A stretch of DNA of 64,000 nucleotides from contig OY723258.1 in the NCBI GenBank assembly GCA_963210315.1, positions 1,426,001-1,490,000 on the forward strand. Direction: 5' to 3'. The stretch is from Rhynchopus euleeides (Eukaryota > Euglenozoa > Diplonemea > Diplonemida > Diplonemidae). The notes below the pieces were generated by a model. That model ran no database searches and was not told the DNA's origin. It saw only the letters and a list, made by a program, of their open reading frames with translations. Positions 1 through 10,896 of this stretch are shown here, piece by piece. The first letter of the stretch is position 1; each line of letters begins with the position of its first letter. The position numbers and the translations under genes were made by a program.

Positions 1-2
1 AG

Positions 3-2524
3 GACGAGCGGGAGAAGTTCCGGTCGTCGCTGGCTGACTCCCGGCGCAGCCTGAAGGGCGTGAAGAAGCGCAATGAGCGCCTCGCAAGCAGGCTTGACGA
101 GCGCGGCAGGCAGCTCGCCAAAGAGACGGCAGCGATGTCGGAGCTGCCGCCAGTGGATGAGATGCGTGCTGAGGCGGAGCAGAAGGCGGAGCATGCGCTG
201 GAGGCAAAGCGGGCTGCAGAGCGCACCTGCACAGATGTGCGGCAGGCTGTCGAGGCACGCGAGGCGCAGGATGCTGCAGACAGGAAGAAGTGGCACGCGC
301 AGCGCGAACAGGAAGTGGCAAACGCGCGGGCTGAGCGGAGCCACCTGCAGGAGGATCTGTCTGAGGCACAGCAGAAGGCACAGGCACACAAGAACAAGCT
401 CCGCGACCTGCTGGTTCACCTGCGCGACATGGAGGACGAGATCCCGAACGCACGGGAGCAAGCTCTGGCACGTTCCACAAACTCGCCGGTGCGGGCATCG
501 CTGGGCAAACACTGCGTGATGCCAGACCTGTCGCCGTCGCGCGACACAGGGTCGGGTGTGGGCATCAGCGATGAGAGCGTGGTGCCTTCTCTGCCGCCTG
601 TGACAGAGCAGCGGCGCTCCACCCCCCGGGCGGGGCGGACTCGTGTGCCAAAGCGAGGGCGTGTGACTGACGACACGATGTCTATTGTGACGCACTCCGA
701 CAGCCCCCAGTTCAAAAGGCTGAGGAAGCCGGATCCGTGTGTGCCTGCACCACACCTGGTGGATGACGATGAGACATCGAGCACTGCTTTGACCGCCGTC
801 ACCAAGCTGACCGGAGGCTCGAAGGCTGCGGCGAAGCAGCCAACGGTGTTCGATGCAAAGGCAAAGGGCGTGCCGTCTGATGCGTGCTCCATTACGTCCA
901 CCTACGCCCCGGTGAAGATTGTGGCACGGGATCCGCACATGCCTGCGCCGCATCTTGTGGATGATGACGCGACGTCGAGCAGTGGAACCACCACCACCAA
1001 TATGAGGTCCGCATTGACGATCCCACCGGCAAAGTCAGAGGAAGACGATGTGGGTGCTGGGACCGTCGTATCGGCCCTCAGCGACCCGATCAAGACCCTG
1101 CCAACTCTGGAGCCGTGTGTGCCTGCGGAGCACATTGTGGATGATGATGATGATGATGTGCTGAGCATCGCTATGACCGCAGCCACCAACTACGACAGCA
1201 TTGCCGGGCCTGCGCCCAAGGTTGTGGAGAAGCCTGCACGGAAGCCTGCTGCGAAGATTTCCAAAGCAAATCCCACAGCTGCAGACCACAACGACGCGTG
1301 CTCCGTCGTGTCGGGGTTCACTGCCCCGATCAAGACCCTGCCAACCTTGGAGCCGTGCGCACCTGCCGCACACATCGTGGATGATGACGATGATTCGAGC
1401 AATGCCGCAAGCGCCAGCACCAACTACGACAGCATTGCCGGGCCTGCACCCAAGAAGGCTGTGCGGAAGCCGGCGCCAAAGGCCGCTGAGGAGAAATCCG
1501 GGGCTGACGATGCCGACGATGTGTGCTCTGTCGCCTCCACATGCCTTCCGCGTATCAAGAAGATGGACAAGCCTGAGTGGGCACCTGTGTCGCACCTCGT
1601 GGATGACGACGACGTCTCGAGCACCGCCATGACTGCCGTCACCAACTACGACAGCATCGCTGGACCCGTCCCCAAGGTCGAGAAGAAGGCACGGACACCT
1701 GCACCCAAGGCAGCCGAGGCGAAGGCGCCATCAGAGGAGGCTGACGAGTCGAGTTCTGCAGCCTCGACATGTCCCCCGGAGGTGAAGACCGTGGCAGAGC
1801 CGTGGGCCCCTGCGGAACATCTCGCCGATGACGACGAAGCATCGAGCAAGGCAACGCTCGCTCCACAGCGCGGCAGCAGCGCTGGGCCTGCCCCCAAGGA
1901 GAAGCGGCCGAAGCGGAAGCGCGAGGATGAAGCGCCGATCGCCACACAGGACACGGAGGAGTCGCAGCCTGCAACGCAGCCCACTGCCTCCCCGCAGCAG
2001 AACACCCAACACAGCACGCAGCAGAGCACACAGCAGTCGGGCGCCTCCCCCCTGCAGCCCGCAGCGAAGGTGGCGCGGTTTGCGCCCGACACACCGCAGG
2101 GTGGGGCGGTGGCGACGCCAGGCGGGGCGAAGAAGGGTCGCACCCCGAAGTCGCAGAGGCAGAAGCAGAAGCAGGTGCAGACCCCGAAGAGCTCAGGCAA
2201 GCGGGGCCAGGGCCGCACCCCGCGCAGCCGGGGTGGCCGCACGCCAGGAGCGAAGGGTCTCACGCCTGGTGCGGCTTCGAGGGGGAGTGTCGCCTCGCCG
2301 TCGAGCGTGCCGGTATGTCGCTTGCTGTGCCTGTGCCTGTGTTGTGTTGTGTTTGTCGTGTGGCGGGTTTGCGGGTCAAACTGTGCCAAGGTGTCAACTC
2401 ACGCACGCACCCCCACACACCCTCCCTCGCAAAACAGGGTTGGCTGAAGGAGTCGCCCGGTGGTGTCAGCACTGCCAGCACCGCCTCGTGGCTGAGGATG
2501 CCTCAGTCACAGGAGACCCCATGA
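3..2524 (+). CDS. Coiled-coil protein with acidic repeats, 5'-partial, two exons in window
   Basis: I do not recognise this gene. The reading frame is open from base 3, so the gene starts left of the window. Exon 3-2312 joins exon 2438-2524 across a 125-bp intron with a GTATGT donor and an AAAACAG acceptor in phase 0; the spliced tail ends ...MPQSQETP. The first ~140 residues seen are charged and heptad-like (coiled coil). The middle carries about six degenerate repeats of ~65-80 residues, each with a P-A-x-H-(L/I)-V-D-D-D core, often followed by TNYDSIAGP-x-PK, and alternating with a D-x-C-S motif. The tail is rich in K, R, T, P and Q with GRTP-like basic motifs. This layout suggests a long structural or nuclear/cytoskeletal protein. 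The repeat DDD/SS core could be a kinase target (inference). Confidence 0.8.
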
Positions 2525-3555
2525 TAGCGATCTGCTGTGTGTCCTCACTGCCGTCCAGAAGTTAGATAGGGGTTTAGATTTGGAGGGGAGGATGCCAGCT
2601 TTATACTTTTTTTACTCATCTGCAAATATCCACCTCTCTTTTCCTCTCTGTAAAAGCTTCACGTGTGTCAAGTACCATAACCGTCGGAAGATAGATTCAC
2701 AGGGCTAGCTGTTCGAGCGTCGGAGCAAACAAACAAACGACTGTTCGCAGTGCAAGTCGAGAGAGTAGGCTATCATGCTGGCACCCCCGAAAGAACAGAA
2801 AACGAAAGTTCAGTCATCTCGATCTCTCTATCTCTCTTAGAGTCATTTTTTTCAGTTCGGCGCAGCCAACTGGGGGCCTTTCTGTGCTTTGTGCTGGGTC
2901 TTGCGATCCCCACTTCACACCACTCCGTCAGACTGGCGGAGTGGCGCACACAAAGCGTGGGGTCTGCGTTCCAACAAGCCGATTGCGGGCAGCGGTTGGT
3001 TTGTTGTCACGTTCTGATGTCACTTCCCGATTCAGCGCGGGGCACAGATGAGGTTTCTGAGAGTTGTGCTCGCCACTGGGTGTGTTCTTGCGGTTTGCGG
3101 AACCCTCCCCCTCTCTTCGGCTCTTATCCTCCCCTCACCACACGCAGTTTTATTGTGAAGCAACCACACACGCACACCAGCACCAACGACTCCCCTCCCC
3201 CCCCTCCCTCCCCCCACTCCAGAGGCAGCAGTGCTCGTGATTGTCTATACGGCAAAATACCAACGAAAAGGACGAGGTCAAAAACAATGGAAGGGCGCTT
3301 TCTGGCATTGTTTTGTGTACCCCACTGCCCGGTCGTCCCGGACGTCAGGATGGTGGTCGGCAATGCCATCATCAAAGAGCACTCCAAACACAGAAAACGG
3401 TATCCCTGCCAGATCATTGGTGTTCGTGTTTTGTGTGGAAAGGTCTTAGATCCCGTCAAAACAAAGCAAAGGTAGATGGAAACCCCCGCGCTCGCCCCCC
3501 CCCACCAAGCATCTCCAGACTGAAACAGACGCGCAGGCACCACCCCCACCCCCTC
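2525..3555. other. Intergenic, no supported gene
   Basis: Mixed-composition DNA with C-rich and CA-rich runs near 3180-3220. An open frame at 2750-3475 lacks protein-like composition and I do not count it. The stretch near 2855-2960 (GGCGCAGCCAACTG, then CACTTCACACCACT) loosely resembles sequence near 27.8 and 29.8 kb, perhaps an old dispersed repeat. Confidence 0.5.
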
Positions 3556-3596
3556 ACGGTGGGATCTTGTAAATTTTACATGTATAACTACAAGTA

Positions 3597-4547
3597 CCGT
3601 ATACGTAAATATTTTGGAACGTAAATATTATGGAACGTAAATATTATGGAACGTAAATATTTTGGAACGCTGGTGGGTTGGCGTTCCAGATTTTTTTCGT
3701 TCCATAATATTTACAGGGCTTTCTGCGACTCGGGGACTTGGACCAGGTGATCGGACGGCATACAGAGTCCCTGACGGGACCTACTCGTGCACTTTTCGCG
3801 CGATTCCTGACGCAAGCCGTCCTCACCACCGAGTCCCCAACTGGCCCTGTAAATACCGTATACGTAAATATTTTGGAACGTAAATATTTTGGAACGTAAA
3901 TATTATGGAACGTAAATATTTTGGAACGCTGGCGGGTTGGCGTTCCAGATTTTTTTCGTTCCATAATATTTACAGGGCTTTCTGCGACTCGGGGACTTGG
4001 ACCAGGTGATCGGACGGCATACAGAGTCCCTGACGGGACCTACTCGTGCACTTTTCGCGCGATTCCTGACGCAAGCCGTCCTCACCACCGAGTCCCCAAC
4101 TGGCCCTGTAAATACCGTATACGTAAATATTTTGGAACGTAAATATTTTGGAACGTAAATATTATGGAACGTAAATATTTTGGAACGCTGGCGGGTTGGC
4201 ATTCCAGATTTTTTTCGTTCCATAATATTTACAGGGCTTTCTGCGACTCGGGGACTTGGACCAGGTGATCGGACGGCATACAGAGTCCCTGACGGGACCT
4301 ACTCGTGCACTTTTCGCGCGATTCCTGACGCAAGCCGTCCTCACCACCGAGTCCCCAACTGGCCCTGTAAATATTATGGAACGTAAATATTATGGAACGG
4401 ACCGGCCAAAAATGGGCCCGTTCCATAATATTTACGTTCCATAATATTTACGTATACGGTATTATGGAACGTAAATATTATGGAACGGACCGGCCAAAAA
4501 TGGGCCCGTTCCATAATATTTACGTTCCATAATATTTACGTATACGG
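3597..4547. mobile_element. Nested TA-flanked element with CCGTATACG ends (long form)
   Basis: Begins CCGTATACGTAAATATTTTG and ends with the complementary AATATTTACGTATACGG, flanked by TA at 3595-3596 and 4548-4549. Inside are three direct 259-bp units and clustered TAAATATTATGGAACG motifs in both orientations. The fold-back copy at 50 kb shows a near-matching empty site at this point. A second CGTATACGG at 4451-4459 suggests a composite of more than one insertion or an internal duplication. No coding capacity. Confidence 0.7.
3640..4375. repeat. 259-bp tandem repeat, three direct units
   Basis: The marker GGACTTGGACCAGGTGATCG starts at 3734, 3993 and 4252, a spacing of exactly 259 bp. Each unit has a ~145-bp GC-richer core bounded by TTACAGGGC and GCCCTGTAAA with ACTCGGGGAC inside both ends, so the core itself looks like a small inverted-repeat element. 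A fourth copy of the core lies inverted at about 4738-4876. Units are nearly identical (GTGGG/GCGGG variants), implying recent amplification. Confidence 0.85.
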
Positions 4548-4644
4548 TATATACATGTATTATACATGTATAATACTTGCATGTCAACTATTATACATGT
4601 ATAATACATGTACATGCCTGAAATATACATGTAAAATACATGTA

Positions 4645-4989
4645 CCGTATACGTAAATATTATGGAACGTAAATATTATGGAACGGGCCCATTTTTGGCC
4701 GGTCCGTTCCATAATATTTACGTTCCATAATATTTACAGGGCCAGTTGGGGACTCGGTGGTGAGGACGGCTTGCGTCAGGAATCGCGCGAAAAGTGCACG
4801 AGTAGGTCCCGTCAGGGACTCTGTATGCCGTCCGATCACCTGGTCCAAGTCCCCGAGTCGCAGAAAGCCCTGTAAATATTATGGAACGAAAAAAATCTGG
4901 AACGCCAACCCACCAGCGTTCCAAAATATTTACGTTCCATAATATTTACGTTCCATAATATTTACGTTCCAAAATATTTACGTATACGG
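4645..4989. mobile_element. Nested TA-flanked element with CCGTATACG ends (345-bp form)
   Basis: CCGTATACGTAAATATTATG at the left and AATATTTACGTATACGG at the right, flanked by TA on both sides (4643-4644, 4990-4991). It holds one copy of the ~145-bp core in the orientation opposite to the three copies in the neighbouring element. Joining the flanks through one TA gives ACATGTATATCAAG, exactly the sequence of the uninterrupted copy near 50380. This shows both the boundaries and a TA target duplication. Non-autonomous. Confidence 0.85.
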
Positions 4990-5679
4990 TATATCAAGTA
5001 AAAATACAAGTATAATACTTGCATGTCAACTATTATACTTGTATTTTTACTTGATATACATGTATTTTACATGTATATTTCAGGCATTTACATGTATTTT
5101 ACATGTATAATACTTGTCATGCAAGTATTATACATGTAAAATACTTGCATGACAAGTAAAATACATGTATAATACTTGCATGACAAGTAAAATACTTGCA
5201 TGCAAGTAAAATACATGTATTTTACTTGCATGCAAGTATTTTACATGTATAATACTTGCATGACAAGTATTATACATGTAAAATACATGTAAATGCCTGA
5301 AATATACATGTAAAATACATGTATATCAAGTAAAAATACATGTATAATAGTTGACATGCAAGTATTATACTTGTATTTTTACTTGATATACATGTATTTT
5401 ACATGTATATTTCAGGCATATACATGTATTATACATGTATAATAGTTGACATGCAAGTATTATACATGTATAATACATGTATTATACTTGTAGTTATACA
5501 TGTAAAATTTACAAGATCCCACCCTGCTCCAAACCCCACCCCCCCACCCCTGGCAGGACGCCAGCCTTTGTTCATACGCCCTCCTCCCCCACCACCACCA
5601 CCTTCTTCCCACCCACCGCCTGCAGGGTGTGCGTGTGTGTCTGGGAGGGCGCCGCGCCGCGCCCCTTCCCTGACCCACC

Positions 5680-7878
5680 ATGATCTACAAAGAGCTGCTG
5701 GTCAACCTGCTGGGGTTCAAGGGCACGCTGATCCAGGTCGATGTTGCCGGCGGGCGGCAGGTGTGGAGGCTGCATGGGGACCTCCCTGTCGACCGCGGGG
5801 TGCGGTGCCTCGCGGAGGAGATCCTGGTGCTCGGCCCGCTTGCGGTGAGGGTGCGTGCGTTTCTCGAGGCGATGCGGAAGCCCAGCTGGGCTGCGGACAT
5901 CAGCGCCTCCTCTGATGCTGTGAAGAACCTCCGCGACAAGGTGTACACCCCGAGCCTGTGTGAGGGTATCGACGAGATTGTCGCAGGCTACGAAGCAGAT
6001 ATCGCAGCTCTCTACGACGAAGCAGATGCCCCGTATATGTCAGTGCCGCAGATTTCTGCGACGCTTGCTCCGTGGCTCGACACCTTCCCTGCCCTGTGCA
6101 GCCTCATTGCGGAGATCGAGCGCCGCCCGGCGCAGCTGCTGTCCATCGTCGACGTGACTGTCAGGTCGCATGCATCACAGCAGGTTTTCGTGCGGCTGCA
6201 GCAGAGGCTGAACATGCTGCTGCTGACGCACATTGCCAACTTCCTGGTGTGGGGTGTGCTGCCGGACCAGGCGGGGTTCTTCATCGAGGAGGGCGGGCAG
6301 GCTCCAGCCACAGGGGCAGGTGCGGACCTGCCCCCGCCTGGCCGCAGCAGCACCGGCAGCGCCGCAGGGAAGCGCCACGAGGTGGAGCTGGTGTCGCTGT
6401 TCCTGCCGCAGTATGTCCCGACGCACCTTGCGATTCTCATCGTCACGGTCGGGCAGTATGCCCGGAGAATGCGTGCCTCGGCTGATGGGGGCGACTTCAT
6501 GTCGCGCGTGCTTCTCCCCGAAGACGCGTTTGCCCTGCACGGCTGCATCTGCAACGACGAGGTGCTCGGGTCCGGGTCCCTCAACACGACCCTGCTGGAG
6601 GATATTGTTTCGCAGGCGGAGAAGGTGATCGGCTACCAGCTGTGGGCCAACGTCGAGCAGCAGCTGGGCGTCACGCTCCGCGGCATCGGGGATTTCTACC
6701 TCGGGTTCCGTGGCGACATGTGGCGCAGCTTCTCGGAGGTGGCACTGGAGCTCATTAGTGCTTTCGGCGGACATGTGATTGCGCACCGTGAGGCGACGGC
6801 CGCCCTCACAGTCAGCACTCTTGAACGTGCTGCGATTCGCCTGCGTGAGAAGCTTGTGTCCGCATTCCATATCGCCTATGTGACACACAAGCGTGCCACG
6901 TCGTCGGCATCCGGTTCGGCTGCACCGTCGCCAGCATCGGATGACTACGTGTGCCCTGCCGTGCCTCTGCATCTCCGGCACGGGTATGACGACACGCCCT
7001 TCTATGAGAGTATCAAGTTCAGCGCCATCAGCGACAAGGCGTCGCTCAGCGCCGCGTTTGACAAGCTCACAGAGCCTGTTCCCGTGGAGGATAAGTCTTC
7101 GCAGTCTATTCGCTTCGCAAATTTCATGCTCGCAACAGTGAGGACGATGCGGCTCGACACCTCGATGGACAAGGCAGTTGCGGGGCTGTTCGACGACCAG
7201 TGCATGGAGCTGCTGGGGAATGTCTTCTCTCACTGTATGTACCTCTCGCAGACAGAGGTCATGCTGGCAAGGACGTGGCGTGCCTGTGTAACCGCACAGA
7301 AGATGCTCCTGACAGAGCAGCGGCACCAGCGCACCTTCCACACGACGTACGACGAGCGGGTGAAGCAGGGGGCGCTGCTGATCAAGCCGCTGCTGCTGCT
7401 GCGCCACAAGATGAGCTTCTTCCTCGACAACCTGAAGGTGTACATGCTGACCGACGTGATGCACACAAGGTACTCCAAGCTGCAGGAGCAACTGAGCCAC
7501 GACGTCAACACATTTGAGTCCGCCCGTGCCGCGATCAAACAGTGCCTGCAGGAGATCTCCAAGGATGCATTCCTTGTCGACCCAGACAGGTCCAATCACC
7601 TGGTGTTGGTGACAATACGGCAGGCTGTGCGTTGCTGCATCCAATGCTGGTATATCTCGCACCAGTGCTTCGACCAGCCTGGCAGGCGTGACGATGTCTG
7701 CCGCTCTATGGGCGCACTCAGCGACCACCATGCCGTGCTCACAGAGCTGTCTCTGGCATTTGACAAGTGTGTCCGCAACCTCTACAGCGTCCTCTCCACA
7801 AACACACACGTCAACAAATACCGCCAGCTGCTCACCCGCCTCAACTTTAACGGGCACTTCAGCAAGGTGCACGCCTGA
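5680..7878 (+). CDS. TUBGCP4: Gamma-tubulin complex component 4 (GCP4)
   Basis: A single exon of 732 residues, close to the usual animal/plant GCP4 length (~670-750). It starts MIYKELLVNLLGF, the GCP4-type N-terminus, and ends LLTRLNFNGHFSKVHA, matching the family's C-terminal LLLRLDYN-type end. The GRIP1 half carries PQYVPTHLA and IGDFYLGFRGDMW, corresponding to the conserved LPSYIPVRVA and IKDFYLLGRGELF regions. The GRIP2 half carries LRHKMSFFLDNLKVYMLTDV, the M-x-F-L-x-D-N-L-x-Y-Y region that contacts gamma-tubulin. GCP4 helps build the gamma-tubulin ring complex that nucleates microtubules at basal bodies and spindle poles. A pyrimidine-rich tract ends in CCTGCAG at 5625, 54 bases before the ATG, a candidate splice-leader acceptor (inference). 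No frame breaks seen. Confidence 0.93.
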   Translation: MIYKELLVNLLGFKGTLIQVDVAGGRQVWRLHGDLPVDRGVRCLAEEILVLGPLAVRVRAFLEAMRKPSWAADISASSDAVKNLRDKVYTPSLCEGIDEIVAGYEADIAALYDEADAPYMSVPQISATLAPWLDTFPALCSLIAEIERRPAQLLSIVDVTVRSHASQQVFVRLQQRLNMLLLTHIANFLVWGVLPDQAGFFIEEGGQAPATGAGADLPPPGRSSTGSAAGKRHEVELVSLFLPQYVPTHLAILIVTVGQYARRMRASADGGDFMSRVLLPEDAFALHGCICNDEVLGSGSLNTTLLEDIVSQAEKVIGYQLWANVEQQLGVTLRGIGDFYLGFRGDMWRSFSEVALELISAFGGHVIAHREATAALTVSTLERAAIRLREKLVSAFHIAYVTHKRATSSASGSAAPSPASDDYVCPAVPLHLRHGYDDTPFYESIKFSAISDKASLSAAFDKLTEPVPVEDKSSQSIRFANFMLATVRTMRLDTSMDKAVAGLFDDQCMELLGNVFSHCMYLSQTEVMLARTWRACVTAQKMLLTEQRHQRTFHTTYDERVKQGALLIKPLLLLRHKMSFFLDNLKVYMLTDVMHTRYSKLQEQLSHDVNTFESARAAIKQCLQEISKDAFLVDPDRSNHLVLVTIRQAVRCCIQCWYISHQCFDQPGRRDDVCRSMGALSDHHAVLTELSLAFDKCVRNLYSVLSTNTHVNKYRQLLTRLNFNGHFSKVHA

Positions 7879-8584
7879 TGCTGGTGTGGGGCAGCGAAGA
7901 TGCAGAACAGCATGTGTGTACATTCCCACTGCTGTTGCATTGCCATGCCAAGCCCATCACCTCTCGCCCGTTATTACCCATATGCAAGCAGTGCCCCCTG
8001 CCCCCCCATGAGTGCTTCGTTTGGAGCAGCTAGACGGCAAAACGCTGCGCGCATTGTGGCGGTGCCAACAGGGAGCAGCATGCCCAGAGGGCACGGTGCT
8101 AACATGCAATGTTGTCACAGGAAACCGCCCCCATGCACGTGAGAGTGCGTCCAGCCCGCCCGCCCTGCGCCCCGGTGTGAGGGCGCGTTTTAGATCTGCA
8201 GGAACCCTGCCAGCCGCCCCTAGCCGGCATTAGTGCAGGGCTGGTTATTACTCGGCACCCCCTCCACCCCAACCATGGGCATAGATGGCCCAAACGAGAC
8301 TACGTAGAACGTGGCAGCTGATGCACCCGATGCGCCCCTCCCACCTTCCCCTCCCCCCTTGCAACACCTTCTACGAAACTTGCACCTGTAACACACAGCT
8401 TCTCTCGCCCCTCCTCTCCCCGCTCCCCCCCTCTCTCTGCAACAGCAGCAGTGCAGATCACACCGATGTGATCCCCACCACCACCACACACCCACCCCTG
8501 CACACCACCCCTCCCTGACTCCAGGCAGCGGGACGGCCCGCTCCTACAAGGGGCGCCCAGGCCTTCCCCACCTTCTCTTATCCC
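7879..8584. other. Intergenic between GCP4 and COQ1
   Basis: No coding sequence supported. From about 8330 the + strand becomes strongly pyrimidine-rich (CTCTCTCGCCCCTCCTCTCC, 8402 on) and ends with AGs at ~8446 and at 8524 (CTGACTCCAG), 60 bases before the COQ1 start codon. This is consistent with polyadenylation/trans-splicing signals between genes of one transcription unit (inference). Confidence 0.5.
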
Positions 8585-10615
8585 ATGAAGCGCGCTGTGT
8601 GCAGCCTCCTCGGGGCCTCCTGCAGGGCCGTGCCGTCTGTGGGGCGGTCCGTGCGGAACTGCTCGGCGGAACCGGAGCTGACCTCGACGAAGCTCTCGGG
8701 TGCCGCCCTCGAGAGCAACGCGCTGGGGGGTGGGGACCCCATCTCCAAGGTTGCCCAGCAGTATGGCGCCAGCACTGATGCGGACAGCCCGTTTGAGCGG
8801 ATCAAGGAGGACCTGAAGACGATTGCCAACCACATCGACACTCTCGTGGAGCGGCGCGACAATGAGGTGATGGACATGGCAGCAGCGTACCTGCTGCAGA
8901 ACAAAGGCAAGATGCTGCGCCCCGCGCTGGTGGCCCTCTCGGGCTACGCCGCGATGCCCGGCGACGAGGAGGTGTGCAAGAAGCTGCACGGCATGACAAT
9001 GCTGGAGATGATGCGCAGCGAAAAGGGGAACCTCGACAGCTTAACGATCCACCCCTTCAACAGGCACATGAGGCTCGCGGAGGTGACGGAGCTGGTGCAC
9101 ACCGCCTCCCTGATCCACGACGACTGCCTGGACGAGAGCGAAACACGGAGGGGGCGCCCTGCACTGCACACCATTGTTGGCGTGAAGGTGGCGGTGCTTG
9201 CTGGCGACTATATGCTGGCGCGCGCGTCAAACTACCTCGCCACCCTGGAGGACACGCGCGTGGTGCAGGCCATGTCCCAGGCGCTGGAGGACCTCCCCGT
9301 GGGTGAGATCATGCAGCTGCAGAGCGAGAACACGCTCGAGGCCTACCTCAAGAAGTCCTTCTGCAAAACCTCCTCCCTCATCGCGCACAGCTGCCGTGGT
9401 GCGGCTATCCTCTCCAACCCGCAGAACGAGGCTGCGCACCAGGCAGTGTTTGAGTACGGGAAGCACCTTGGGCTGGCCTTCCAGATCGTGGATGATGTGC
9501 TTGATTTCACCGCCACGGACGAGGAGCTGGGGAAGCCTGCGATGAACGACATCAAGTGCGGGGTGTACACGCTGCCGGTATGTGGGGGGAGGGGCATAGG
9601 GGGTGTGGAAAATGCAGACTGTCGCGGAAAACATTTGTGGCAGCGTTCGATTCTTCACATATGCACTGCGAGGCACTGTCCGTCACAGCGTTTTTGGGCA
9701 AACAATGGGGCGGGGGGTTCATGGAGGATTTCGCCAAGGGGTGCCGGTGAAGTGCACTTTTGGTGCAGCTGCCCCATTATATTTGTGAGAGAAAACGCCA
9801 GAAAATTGCCGAAACTTACCGAGTGGGGAGGTGGGAGGATGCCGATTCTGCTTCATGCTCGCTGCGGATACCTGCCCCACCACCCCCACCCCCCTCTTCC
9901 GCAACCTCCCACCTTGCAGGTTCTGCTGGCGGCGCGGGGCGACACCAAGATGGAGACACTGCTGGAGCGGAAGTTCTGCATGGAGGGTGACGTGGAGCAG
10001 GCGATTACCATCATGGAGCGCCTGGGGTGCATTGATGAGGCCAAGGCGCGTGCGAAGCAGGCGGCAGACGAGGCCATTGCTGCTCTGAACGTATGTCACT
10101 TGTAACCACTGCCTGGCAATGCGCCCCTCCTGGAAGCGACCCACGCACCGTCTGCCCAGTGGGTTTGGTGGGTGGCCTCGGGTGCCTGTTCCCACCAGTC
10201 TTGCCTTGGGGCCTGGGTTGATCCCTGCTTCTTGGGACTCATGCCACTACCCAAGTGTGGCGTGCAGGGTGTATCAGTCCTGCATCACCGTCGCACCATC
10301 ACGATGTTGAGCAGACAGGGTGGGTATATTGTGTGGGGGTCTGCTGTTCCAACAAAACAACTTTCAGCATCCGTTGGTTTGTTCTGCTGTCATTTCACAG
10401 TCCAGCGGGGGGGATTCTATTTTGACGGCCGGTTGCACAAACAAAACAAAAGAAACCCGGCAATCCTTTTTTGACGGATTTTTTTGCCGGACCTCCCCCC
10501 CCACCTTCTCTGCACACTGCCCCACACCTTCCCAACCCTGCAGTCGATCGACGACAGCTGTGCAAAGGATTCGATGATCAAGCTTCTCGACATCGTGCTG
10601 TCGCGCAAGAAGTGA
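8585..10615 (+). CDS. COQ1: Trans-polyprenyl (solanesyl/decaprenyl) diphosphate synthase, mitochondrial
   Basis: Three exons: 8585-9577, 9920-10090, 10544-10615; introns of 342 and 453 bp, both GTATGT...TGCAG, both phase 0. The spliced protein is 411 residues. The first ~25 residues (MKRAVCSLLGASCRAVPSV...) are rich in R, S and A and poor in acidic residues, as in a mitochondrial targeting peptide. The first aspartate-rich motif is HDDCLDES (D179, D180, D183) and the second QIVDDVLDF (D303, D304, D307); both bind Mg-diphosphate. GKMLRPAL and KTSSLI are also family motifs. The enzyme makes the side chain of ubiquinone from IPP and an allylic starter. Splicing restores GVYTLPVLLA across intron 1 and ends SMIKLLDIVLSRKK. 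Intron 1 has no in-frame stop, so a retained-intron form would stay open. Chain length cannot be told from this reading. Confidence 0.93.
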
Positions 10616-10894
10616 GGATGGATGCTGCGTTGAGTGCCTACGCCACTACAGGTGGGTTCCTCGCGCCCTACTCGCAGGAGCAAACGCTGCCGAGGCCGCA
10701 GGGATACATTACAGTGCCTTCTGATGGAACCTCTGGCAGTGCAACGTACGACACACACTCACACCTCCCCAGGTGACCAATAGCGGTGCCCTCAGAGCCC
10801 CCAGCCACCCCCCTCCCTGCATTTCTCAGAATCCATGTTTTTTTTGCGTTTCGTTTCTTGCGACAGCCAGTCGGTCCTGCCCCCCCCCCCCCCC
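10616..10894. other. 3' flank of COQ1, no gene seen
   Basis: About 280 bases with no supported coding sequence, ending in a 16-C tract (10880-10894) that is the insertion point of the next element. Confidence 0.45.
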
Positions 10895-10896
10895 TA

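Larger units (their letters stand above)
3556..5526. mobile_element. Fold-back TIR element, copy 1, with two nested insertions
   Basis: Perfect 39-bp inverted ends start GGTGGGATCTTGTAAATTTT at 3559 and close as the complement at 5523. The interior is almost entirely made of short palindromic blocks built from ACATGTATAATACTTG, TTGCATGCAA and TTTACTTGATAT, so either strand can fold into long hairpins. It has no coding capacity. Removing the two nested elements (3597-4547, 4645-4989) leaves about 670 bp that matches the uninterrupted copy at 50248-50939. The outermost CAC of the left end is not mirrored on the right (CTG), so the exact boundary and target duplication of this copy are unclear. 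Non-autonomous; no matching transposase is in the window. Confidence 0.8.

Noticed and set aside
2750..3475. 241-codon frame after the first gene
   Set aside because: Does not start with ATG, has proline runs from C-tracts, and no domain.
6175..7929. 584-codon open frame on the minus strand
   Set aside because: Antisense shadow of GCP4 caused by high GC3 codon use; no domain content.
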